A stretch of 18,843 nucleotides of DNA from Alectoria sarmentosa (GCA_009733775.1 WOGZ01000499.1:1-18843); one strand, 5' to 3'. Positions 10,423 through 18,592 are shown, counted from the first letter of the stretch. Made by a program: numbers and translations. Notes: generated by a model from the sequence alone, not told the origin.

Positions 10423-10436
10423 TCGGGTTTATAATT
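10423..10436 (-). other. primer-binding site, fits the initiator tRNA-Met anticodon arm
   Basis: Directly next to the LTR end the minus strand reads AATTATAAACCCGA. It differs from the complement of the eukaryotic initiator tRNA-Met anticodon loop and stem (GGTTATGAGCCCGA) at four positions, all G-to-A. The copy D site (GATTATGAATTCGA) also differs at four, all transitions, and only position 2 is changed in both. Known family feature: Drosophila copia primes from an internal initiator tRNA-Met fragment. Confidence 0.65.
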
Positions 10437-10561
10437 TGTGAAAATATAATATAAAATATTTAATTATATTTTTTTAAAAGTGCTATGAAGGAAAATGCGA
10501 CTTATGTTACAAGCGTATACGCTCGTGTCACGTGATCTATCACGTAACCTAAATTTCGATA
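10437..10561 (-). repeat. LTR C, 125 bp, 5' LTR of the copia element
   Basis: Plus-strand TGTGAAAATATA to TTTCGATA; the terminal CA reads TA, a RIP-type change. Same length as A and B. CACGTG core at 10529-10534. Confidence 0.88.
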
Positions 10562-10566
10562 ATAAC
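10562..10566. repeat. target-site duplication ATAAC, right copy
   Basis: Identical to 4316-4320 and directly outside LTR C. The match fixes both element ends. Confidence 0.85.
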
Positions 10567-11042
10567 ATATTTATTTAAAATTCCCAGCTGTATTATCGTT
10601 TATAAAATATTATTAATTTTTTTCGATTGAAAATAATTATTAATTAAAGATTTCGAAAATATAAAGCAAATTATAAACACTTTTTTTCGATTTTTATAGC
10701 GTTAAAACATCGTTTTTTGAAAAGAGAAAATAATAATATAAGCGTATTTTATATCTTTAATAAAACTAATTTCTCTTTAACATCACATTTTTTTAAACAT
10801 TATTCGATTGAGTTTAACGTGTCTTAATAAAGGCATTTGCACTTATATAAATGTTTTTTTATATATATATATTTTCTTCTCTCTTAGTTATTTTATTTAA
10901 TACACTTATATAATATAACTTTATATCGATTTTAACAAATTCGAATTTTTTAAAATTTGATTTTTTTATCTATTTAATAAAAATTGAAATTTTTACTTTA
11001 TTTACTCGAATCTTAATTTTTATAAGTTTAAAATTTAAAAGA
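10567..11042. other. AT-rich right flank of the copia insertion
   Basis: No gene seen. TACACTTATATAAT at about 10900 recurs at about 11452, part of a dispersed decayed repeat. It also contains a (TA)n run near 10860. Confidence 0.45.
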
Positions 11043-11270
11043 ATATTATTACGATTTAAAAACACGTTTTTTTTTTTAAAATCAAGTTGATTTCAATTAT
11101 TCGACATTAATCTTTATTTAAATTTTTAAATTTTTAATTTATAAACAATTAAATTCGTTTCGTTTTCGTTAATTGAATTTTATATTAATTATATTCGTTT
11201 TGATGCTCGAGTGAAAAAGAATATTTAAATATAATAAATTCTCTTTTCTCTTTTCTCTCTTTACGTTTCT
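11043..11270 (+). repeat. long inverted repeat, left arm
   Basis: Aligns by eye, in reverse complement, with 12241-12464. Shared anchors include ATTCGACATTAATCTTTATT (11099-11118 here) and a pyrimidine tract rich in TTCTC (11239-11270). Differences are mainly transitions. The arm ends about 50 bp before the GC-rich island. Confidence 0.7.
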
Positions 11271-11320
11271 TTTATATAATAAATTTAATTTATAATTATA
11301 ATATATTTTAAAAATGTTAC

Positions 11321-11392
11321 GAGCGTACCCTACTCAGTTCTATCGCCTACTCAGCTCTATCGGCCCTATCGGCCCTAGCGTGATTCTGCGGT
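11321..11392. repeat. GC-rich island with 17-bp and 9-bp tandem units
   Basis: CCTACTCAGTTCTATCG (11329-11345) is followed without a gap by CCTACTCAGCTCTATCG (11346-11362), then GCCCTATCG and GCCCTAGCG (11363-11380), then TGATTCTGCGG. It keeps many cytosines outside CpG, unlike several kilobases around it. Confidence 0.8.
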
Positions 11393-11699
11393 TTACATAT
11401 AAGCCTTTCTATTTCTTATATAATTCTCTAAACTTATTATTCTCATTATATACACTTATATAATCTTAAACTTTATATTAATTCTAATAAAAGAAATTAT
11501 CTTATCTAGAAATTATTAAGCGTATTAAACATTAATATTTCATTAACGTTAATGATGTAAACTGCATAATAGCGCATAAACATTTAATAATAAATAATGT
11601 TACATTCTTTATATTAAACGTTAATCTTCATTAATTTTCATAATTGAAAATGTTTCATTATTGTCAAATTATCGAAAATGTATCGTTTATAATAAATCG
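11393..11699. other. AT-rich spacer inside the inverted repeat
   Basis: No gene seen. Contains a short palindromic ATTAACGTTAAT (11552-11563) and the TACACTTATATAAT repeat. Confidence 0.4.
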
Positions 11700-11754
11700 A
11701 TTGAAAGTTAACGAGAAGTTAATGAAGAGTTAATAAACACTTAATGAAAAGTTG
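11700..11754. repeat. 11-bp tandem repeat, 5 units
   Basis: Units ATTGAAAGTTA, ACGAGAAGTTA, ATGAAGAGTTA, ATAAACACTTA and ATGAAAAGTTG run without gaps. Same unit family and same orientation as 4076-4163. Confidence 0.8.
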
Positions 11755-12081
11755 ATTTTAAATAACACACGATTAATTATAAATTATATTATAATTATTA
11801 ATAGTTTGAAATTAATAAATTACGATGATACTCGTATTTTTTGAAAAATTTCTTTAAATTCGATAAAGCTATAAGACTATATATATTGATTTTTTATATA
11901 AAATTTTCGAAAAAAATCGAAAAATCGAAAAATAAATAATGTAACGTTAATATTTTGTAAAATATACGTTAAGCGAAATACTCATTTTAGTGCGAACCTT
12001 ATTATACTTAATATATAGTTTGGAAATTATCGATTAATTATATATTAATTATAAATATATAATAATATAGCATTTTTATAA
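11755..12081. other. AT-rich spacer between 11-bp repeat blocks
   Basis: No gene or RNA seen; RIP-like composition. Confidence 0.4.
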
Positions 12082-12125
12082 ATAAACCGTCAATAAACCA
12101 TTAATGAAAAGTTGATAGAAAGTCG
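12082..12125. repeat. 11-bp tandem repeat, 4 units
   Basis: Units ATAAACCGTCA, ATAAACCATTA, ATGAAAAGTTG and ATAGAAAGTCG. Third site of the same family; the ATGAAAAGTTG unit is shared exactly by all three. Confidence 0.75.
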
Positions 12126-12240
12126 ATTTCAACATGAAATTAATGATATCAACATATTTCATTTTCAAGTCGCGTGTTTCTTTTAAGATACTATCTCAAA
12201 TATATATATTACTCAATTTTTCGTTTATAACATTTATTAT

Positions 12241-12464
12241 ATTAAACGAACAAAAAAAAAGAGAGAATTTTCTACGCTTAAATACTCTTTTTGACTTAAA
12301 CGTTGAAACGAATACGATTAACACAAGATTTAATTCGCGAAAATGAAACAAATTTAATCGTTTATAAACTCAAAATTAAACAATTTAAATAAAGATTAAT
12401 GTCGAATGATTAAGATCAATTTAAAAGATTTTCAATAAAGACGTATTTTCGAATCGTAACAATT
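12241..12464 (-). repeat. long inverted repeat, right arm
   Basis: Reverse complement of 11043-11270 over about 225 bp. The 70-codon plus-strand frame at 12134-12346 overlaps it and is not supported as a gene. Confidence 0.7.
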
Positions 12465-13171
12465 AATTTAATTTATAGTAACAAAATATTATCTTAAATA
12501 TAAATATTATTTAAACTCTCGTTCGTAATAAGAAATGCTTTAATACGATATATTTAAATCGATTAAATCGATTTTTAATAATCGATTTTAATTTTTCGAA
12601 ATAAATGTTGCGAGTTTCTCGTTTAACGAATTTAAACTTTATTTGATAATGTAAAATTTGATAAGATTCGTTGTAATTAACGAACATTATATTTCGTTTC
12701 ATTGAAACGATAATAAAATTGTTCGTTTAATAGTTATTAATTGATTAATTAATTAATCGAGTTTATAATTTAATACGAAAATAAGCTATAAGGCGAAATA
12801 ATTAATGATCAACGTGATAGCAATAATTGTAAATTATCGTTATAAATATATTAATAACAATGTTTAAATAATATAAAAAAAAATATAAAGACGATTTCAA
12901 TTTAAATTATATATCATAAAGAAACCGAAATTGATTTCAAGTCTTTTCTAAAATTTTATTAAAAATTTTATTAAAAGTCAATTAATTTAAAGATGCTATT
13001 TTTATAATTATTTATTAAATTTATATACTTTATATATAATTATATTAATACTTCGTATAAACGAGATAAGTAAGTTTATTATATATTGAAATAAGTTCAA
13101 TTTAAGTTTCTAACCTTTAAGATCAAGTTGACAATCGAAGATTTAATAGTATTAGCGACTTTTTAATTTTA
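12465..13171. other. AT-rich stretch without a recognisable gene
   Basis: A 63-codon minus-strand frame (12511-12702) has no recognisable motif and begins and ends in RIP-like sequence; I do not call it. Confidence 0.4.
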
Positions 13172-14320
13172 ATAAATGTTTATAAAAGTATATATTTCGA
13201 GACTTACTCGACTATTGCGAGCTTTATGTTTATAAATAATTTAAATTCTTTAAATATCTATCACATTATAAATTTATTACATATTTTTACTCGTAATTCT
13301 TTATTAAATAATTATAAGGTTATTATACGTCGTAAAATCAAGTTTTTCAAAGTCGTTAATTTACGAAATTCTCGATTACGAAGCGTTAAAAAAGTATATT
13401 ACGATAAAAACATAATTTACGATACGAATAAATTATAATTATCAAAACGATATATAGAAGATTCTTTTAACATTAAACGCTAAAAATATCGCCTTAAACG
13501 TATTTTAAAGATTGTTATTAAAAATTTGAAAAATTATTATTTTAATTGAAAATCTTATACGCAAAAAAATATTTTCTATTTAATTAAAATATTTCGAAAT
13601 CGATACAAGCGAACGAATTCTTTAATAATTATCATAAATTCGAATAAATAACGCTTAATTGTATAAATATACTTAAATTAAAATTATTAATAAATAAAAC
13701 TTGAAAGGATATTTAAAATATACGATATCTCGATTAAACAATAAACGATTTATAATAATACGTGATATTCACGAACGAGACGCATTATTTTCATAATACA
13801 TTATTTTAAAATCGTGTTTTACGTAAACGAAATATTTGATATAATATTGAAATTTTCTAAATATTACTTAATTTCGAATTATGCTTCGTTTACGTTTTAA
13901 AATTTGTTTTTCAATATCACAAAGAAATTATTATTTATTACGATGATAATAATTAAATTCTTGATATAAAGATATCAAAATCTCGCAAATTTATAAACCG
14001 ATTTAAATGTAAAATTATTTTAAAATATAAGCAACGTATCGAAGATTGAAAAAAATATTTATTATATAATCTCGAAATCAAAGAATCGAATAATTCAATA
14101 ATTCGAAATTATTACGATAATAAATTTTTATCAAATTATATCGAGAAGATATATTATTTACGTATATAATTCGATCGAAATATTTTAATAAAAAATAATA
14201 ATGAAATTTATAATGAAAAATTTAAATTAATCGAGCAAGTTAATTAATTACGCGAGATTAATTAAATTAAAACATTTAAATATTCGACTCAATCACACAA
14301 TTTAAATTTAATTTTTTAAT
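13172..14320 (+). pseudogene. decayed plus-strand coding frame, family not recognised
   Basis: One frame (phase of base 13226) runs about 380 codons with about 20 stops, roughly half the number expected at this base composition, and is uninterrupted for about 88 codons (13172-13435). Nearly all stops are TAA, which RIP can make from TGG or CAA/CAG. The hypothetical product is rich in Tyr, Ile, Arg and Lys with recurring aromatic residues, and shows no transmembrane, catalytic or nucleic-acid-binding motif that I can name. There is an ATG at 13226 but the open frame extends upstream of it. It may be a relic of a transposon ORF or of a single-copy gene caught in the compartment; no function is proposed. 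Confidence 0.35.
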
Positions 14321-14929
14321 TTTTTAAATATATATCAAATTCGAGTTCATCGTCGAAAACGTCGAAATAAAACGAAGTTGTTATAAGTTATTTTCGAGAA
14401 ATTTAAAGAGATTTTAATATACGAAATTCGAGCTCGCATTTTTGAAATGTTTTAATTTTATCGATAAATAATAAAAATAAATAGAAAACGTATTAAATCA
14501 AATTTATAATAATGAAATAAAGAAATATATATATATTGAATTTTTTATAATTTGTATTTTAATTTTCAAACGTGTGTTATTATAATTACTTCGTTATATT
14601 CTTTTAAATAATATTCGAGAATTATTTACTCGAAGACTATAATACGTTTAAGTTTAAAGTTTAATAATACGTTTAATTATATATAATATTTTTTAAAGAA
14701 TTATTTATAATAAATAATTTTTCTTTACACGTAATATATTAAAAAAAAACACTTCATTATTTATTTTTCAATTTTTCTTTTAAAAAACAATGTGATTTAT
14801 TATTATATAATTAATTTCTTATATTATACGCGTCGTTTTAATTTATTTTAATTGTTTTAAATGTTCAAAAAAAGTATTATATTGCGTTTCGTATCAAGAT
14901 TGTTAAATTAATGCGCTTTAAATAACTAT
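14321..14929. other. AT-rich stretch without a recognisable gene
   Basis: Contains a short direct repeat, ATAATACGTTTAA, at about 14639 and 14664. Nothing else assignable. Confidence 0.4.
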
Positions 14930-15060
14930 TATTCTTTTATATAAAATATTCAATTTCTTCGTATAAAATCTTTAATTTCTTTATATAAAATATTTAATTC
15001 TTTTATATAATGTATTCAATTTCTTTATACAAGCATTTAATTTCTTTATATAAAATATTT
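14930..15060. repeat. 22-bp minisatellite, 6 units
   Basis: Units begin at about 14930, 14952, 14974, 14996, 15018 (21 bp) and 15039. Units 3 and 6 are identical over 22 bp, starting AATTTCTTTATATAAAAT; others differ by a few bases. The register is kept throughout. Confidence 0.85.
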
Positions 15061-15066
15061 AATAAA

Positions 15067-15101
15067 TTTACGCTTTACGCTTTGCGCTTTACATTTTACG
15101 C
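15067..15101. repeat. heptamer tandem array, 5 units
   Basis: TTTACGC, TTTACGC, TTTGCGC, TTTACAT, TTTACGC directly after the 22-bp minisatellite, with a six-base gap. Confidence 0.75.
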
Positions 15102-15540
15102 GATATACGTTATATTGTTTTTAAAAAATAATATTAGCGTTATAATTTAAGAAATGTTAAATAAATACGAAATTTTTAATTTATAAACCTTTCAAAACAA
15201 CGTTAATATATGTTTACGATTAATATTTAAAATAATCTCGAAGATAATGTGATATTAAATATATATCGACGCGATTTTTTTTTTCGAGATTTGTTTTAGT
15301 GATGTCGTTATAAAAAAAAATTACGAATACGAAATATAAAATCGAACGTAACACGATATTATTATCGATAAAAATCTAAGATAAATTTCGAATACGATTT
15401 AAATAATATTTAAATTATATAAAAATGAATATAATAATTTAAATATATCAAAATTCGTGGTCGCATTGAGTGTTAATCGAATGAAATGAAAATTTGATAT
15501 TTTCGCGACGCATTTAATCAAGAATAATACGAGGTTTTGA
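15102..15540. other. right end of the AT-rich compartment
   Basis: No gene seen. RIP-like composition continues to about 15530 and then changes within a few tens of bases. Confidence 0.5.
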
Positions 15541-15659
15541 GTTCAGACGTTTCTCAACTCGAGCTCGCAAAGACTTCGTTCTATACTCGATTCGATATGA
15601 TATCGATAAGGTAATTACCCCAAAGGGATAGCTCGGGTGTGGGAGAAACGTCTGAGAAC
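15541..15659. repeat. inverted-repeat structure at the compositional boundary
   Basis: Left arm GTTCAGACGTTTCTC (15541-15555), right arm GAGAAACGTCTGAGAAC (15643-15659). Eleven inner bases pair perfectly, then GTTC/GAAC pair across a two-base bulge. The 87-bp interior is of intermediate composition. It could be a small terminal-inverted-repeat element or a fold-back scar; no clear target duplication is visible. Confidence 0.65.
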
Positions 15660-16130
15660 TGAGGCAACATGATCTCGAAGCCGTGGAAGCCTACAAAAGC
15701 CGGGTAAACCTCGGGGTGCAGACTTCTGTCGACACCTGGTGTCCGACTCAAGAAACAATTGGTGTCCTCGCTCTATCAAGTAGCTCACTTCTGGACAGCA
15801 CGAATACTAATAAGATCCCCACGCCTTCGTTGCTACGGTTAGAGTCTGTAATTGAGCAACTCGCCGTTGACATTCGAAAGCCTAGTTGCTCGAAGAGATG
15901 CTCGTTTGACGTTACGTTGGAAAGGTTGGACCGCTGCTCCGTCACAGCTGTATATGTGAATTATTTGTAGAGTAGACTTCCAGTATACTTCGTCATGCTG
16001 AAGGTAGGAAATATTAGGAAACGATGTAGAAGTCTGGAACAAACTCCCTCATTACGATTGACTTTTTGTTTGGCTTTCCACCATTCCTGTGGAGCATCAT
16101 TTGGGGCTCCAAAGCCCGTATTTCAAAGCT
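15660..16130. other. VTS1 3' UTR and downstream intergenic DNA
   Basis: Normal composition. It lies just past the VTS1 stop on the minus strand, so much of it is probably 3' UTR; the AT-rich patches near 15955-15970 and 16005-16020 are plausible places for 3'-end processing signals. A 95-codon plus-strand frame (15683-15970) starts with GTG, lacks an ATG start and any known motif, and is not called. Confidence 0.55.
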
Positions 16131-18054
16131 TCACAGCTTCCCCTCAGCTTTTGCCTCCCTGACTTGCTCGAAGACCTGACACTTATGAGCGATGAAGACA
16201 AGGATGTGGGACCGATCGACCAACCTTTAGCATCTTTCTCCTTGCGCCTAAAGCGTTGACACCGCGATCCTCCAAGCCTTTGTCATCTAACTCTACTAGA
16301 TCAGTCCACTTGTAATCTTTCAAGTTGTCGGTATACTTATGAAGCCTCAAGCTTCTTAACCAGCTGGGTATATCTTGTAATAGACTTGGATCAGTTGGAT
16401 CCTCTGGTGGCTTTGAGCTTCCCCTTCTGCCTCTCGGAGATCTGCCTCGAGCCATTTCCGAATGATCAGAGAGATATCCCTCGTGGCTACTGCCAAGTCC
16501 CATACCGAATTGACCTAGATTGAGGGCACCCATGCCGCCGCTCAGCCCGGCTGAAGCGTCGTAAGCTGCCAGATAGCCGTTGTTTTGTGGAGAAGCGAAG
16601 GTCATGTTGTTAAATCCCCCGCCATGCATGGCAATACCTGGAGAATCAGGTCTGGAACGTTGCGCTGCAAAAGCAGCTTGCTGTTGCAGCTGGATTGCGG
16701 CCAGCTGTTGCGCGTTCAATGGCTGTGAGTTTAGTAGCTGCCCGCTTTCGTTCACAACCAGAACATTTTGAGGCAAGGCAGGAGACATAGGCATTTGATT
16801 TGCGCTGTTCTCGCCATCATTTGACCTCGTACGACGATATTTGCGAACGTCGTCCAACGCTATCCTGTTATTAACCGTCGAAAGGGCAGCAAGCTTCATA
16901 GCTGTCGCATTTGCTACCATGTCTGCTTGGGTCGCGGCTTGCTGGGTATTAAAGTTGGGCGCCATAGGCGTGTTGGACATCGAAGCCCAGCTTGCATTTC
17001 CAATGTTGTATGGCGAAAGCATTGGGAGATCGCCAGCGTTCTCTGGTGTATTAACGCTTGTAGTCTGGACATTGCTGTGGCCTGATATTTGCAACTGCTG
17101 CGGAGAGCGTATTCCGGCGGATGCAGGCGGCTGACCGAATTGACCCATAGGCTGTTGCCCCGAAGACGACTTGGGACGATTCTCTGCAGCTCGCTGGCCC
17201 CAAGGCGTGGGATTTGGTTGCATAATGTTCTCTTTCGTGCTGTCTGTAGGCTCTGATATGGATGGCGCGACTAATGATGAGCGCTCCCCAAATGCGGCAC
17301 TGTTGCGGTTAGACGTCGGTGCGTTTCCTGTATGCTGGGTATACTCGGCTTTCTTTTTGGCGATGGCTGCGGCCGCGTCTGGAAACATAGCAGTAATCGT
17401 AGATGGATCTAATCCCGAGTTCCTTTTGTTACCGGGCGACGGCAAAGGTCGACCGAGAGAGTGCCGAGAGCCTTCCTTTCCCATAGCATCACTCATTCGA
17501 TTTGACATATTATCTGAATTATTGTTAGCTGCTCTTGGATCTTTGGGCCAAGGTCGTAGCTCACCCGGGTCTCCAATCTTCGTGGGAGAAAGTATGCCGG
17601 GCATGGGATGCTTTCGAAGCATTTCTTCCAATGTTTGAATGAAGAATAGAATCTGTACCTTGGTGGCTTGTTGTAGAAGCGAATACAAAGAGGCGGTCCT
17701 TTCGGCTTCACTCAAGACTCGGAACCATTGCTCAATTGCTGTAAGTTCATCCTTGAAATCTTGATCTGTTGTAGCGCCGGCCATCTCTTCCAGCGTAGTC
17801 TCACATTGGTCGATTTCAGCTATCCATTGTTCGGCGGCCTTGTCTGCAGCGTCGTACTGCTGCGATTGGTTGTAGATCATCTCAGAAGCAGGTCTGATGC
17901 TCCTTCCTGACAGAGGAGAAGAGGAGAATGCTCCCATGTCAGCAGAGGCTCGTAGGTGATGGCCGGTGCCAAGATTTCGAGATGTAGGGGGTCGAAGGGA
18001 ACTTGACGCCTCAGGCGTGCTATTCCGATTGCCAATGATGTGGTTTCCAGACAT
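16131..18054 (-). CDS. vts1: VTS1/Smaug-type SAM-domain RNA-binding post-transcriptional regulator
   Basis: Predicted 624-residue cytoplasmic protein. Vts1/Smaug proteins bind short stem-loops in mRNAs through a SAM domain and recruit the Ccr4-Not deadenylase. Coding is join of 18054-16225 and 16175-16131 on the minus strand. Residues 68-157 form a conserved helical N-terminal region (AAEQWIAEIDQ, FKDELTAIEQWFRVLSEAER). Residues about 160-545 are low complexity, rich in Asn, Ser, Pro and Gln, with a Gln/Ala tract. The SAM domain (555-620) has SWLRSLRLHKY and LGARRKMLK, the basic RNA-contact surface. The intron splits it after MLK; the last exon adds VFEQVREAKAEGKL. I chose the ATG at 18054: ACCAAG context, and MSGN followed by RNSTP resembles fungal orthologues. 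The open frame goes on to 18159 but has no ATG there. The gene looks intact and not RIP-mutated. Confidence 0.93.
16176..16224 (-). other. 49-nt intron in VTS1
   Basis: Donor GTTGGT at 16224 and acceptor GTGTCAG ending 16176. Without splicing the frame ends at 16183 after 13 unrelated residues; with it the SAM domain finishes with its normal last helix. Phase 0. The size is typical of ascomycete introns. GCTCATAAG just before the acceptor is a possible weak branch site. Confidence 0.88.
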
Positions 18055-18382
18055 CTTGGTCGATAGTCTATGTCGATGGACCTGGCGAAGAAGCTGCCAA
18101 TTGTCGACCGAACTTTCAAACTGTGATCTGGGCCGATGTTTGGATGAATGTAGATGCAAAGGGGCCCTGCAGATCCTGCTGTCTTCAAAGGAGCTTTGCG
18201 GGTGAGGTTTTTGAATTACGGAGCTTGTCGGCGATATGTTGATTGACAGGCGTCGTGGTGGGGTGCCCGGGTGAGTATGCGGGGACTATCTTGAGAGATG
18301 TAGCTTTTGGATTCTGGTCGACTCGAGGTGATTGCCGCCTGCTTGGATACCAGTCCAAGAGGCGATTTGAGTCGTGGACTTC

Positions 18383-18409
18383 TCAGAGTGTTGTAAGCCC
18401 ACTAGGCAT
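18383..18409 (-). promoter_or_regulatory. upstream ORF, 8 codons
   Basis: ATG at 18409, stop TGA at 18385-18383, 328 bases before the VTS1 ATG. T at -3 is a weak start context. Matters only if the leader is transcribed as inferred. Confidence 0.4.
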
Positions 18410-18486
18410 GCAAGATTCGATGAGGCTGAAGGTCGAAAGGTGAGAGTAGCGTGTTGGCGAGAGCCTCACTGTCAACGCTGGCGTTC

Positions 18487-18592
18487 TCAGGAGCAGATAG
18501 AGTCAGTGTGAGCAGAGTAAAGCAGGAGAAGTTTTGCGAGCAGTGACAACATTGACAAGGGTCGAAAATGATGGAAAATCGAAGCCGAACAT
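18487..18592 (-). promoter_or_regulatory. two overlapping upstream ORFs
   Basis: One ATG at 18592 gives 29 codons (stop ending 18503); another at 18552 in a different frame gives 21 codons (stop ending 18487). C and T at -3 respectively, so scanning ribosomes may bypass them. Confidence 0.4.

Larger units (their letters stand above)
4321..10561 (-). mobile_element. RIP-degraded Ty1/copia LTR retrotransposon, structurally complete
   Basis: All landmarks of one insertion are present on the minus strand: target duplication, 5' LTR C (10437-10561), primer-binding site (10436-10423), gag and zinc-knuckle region, protease (about 7990-7853), integrase (7495-about 6990), reverse transcriptase (6032-5436), RNase H (5144-about 4700), polypurine tract (4454-4446), 3' LTR B (4321-4445). 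Integrase before reverse transcriptase is the copia order. Total 6241 bp. Every domain carries stops, frameshifts or lost catalytic residues, so it is inactive. Length and TG...CA ends agree between LTRs. Confidence 0.92.
1..15540. other. AT-rich, RIP-like degraded compartment
   Basis: Almost every line is A/T, with no long ATG-initiated reading frame. The remaining C is mostly in CpG: in three sampled 60-base lines (661-720, 12541-12600, 14101-14160) I counted 14 C, of which 12 are followed by G. Frames that still resemble retrotransposon proteins carry TAA where tryptophan or glutamine is expected, and Asn or Lys where Asp or Glu is expected, as C-to-T and G-to-A change would give. Known biology: RIP in ascomycetes mutates repeated DNA this way. 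The end is placed at about 15540, where composition changes abruptly. Confidence 0.85.

Noticed and set aside
12134..12702. Small frames at 12134-12346 (plus) and 12511-12702 (minus)
   Set aside because: One overlaps the inverted-repeat arm and the other has no motif; open frames of this size are expected by chance in mutated repeats.
15683..16042. Frames at 15683-15970 (plus), 15748-15945 and 15839-16042 (minus)
   Set aside because: Short, mutually overlapping, no recognisable motif; the 15683 start is GTG. They lie in the probable VTS1 3' UTR.
18055..18159. N-terminal extension of VTS1 (35 extra codons, reading frame open to 18159)
   Set aside because: The codon at 18159 is TTG and no in-frame ATG lies above 18054. 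The ATG at 18054 has a good context and begins the part resembling fungal Vts1 proteins.
16580..18443. Several plus- and minus-strand frames of 60-155 codons overlapping or flanking VTS1 (for example 17171-17638 plus, 17877-18188 minus, 18243-18443 plus)
   Set aside because: They are shadows of the VTS1 codons or lie in its leader, show no known motif, and some start with non-ATG codons.
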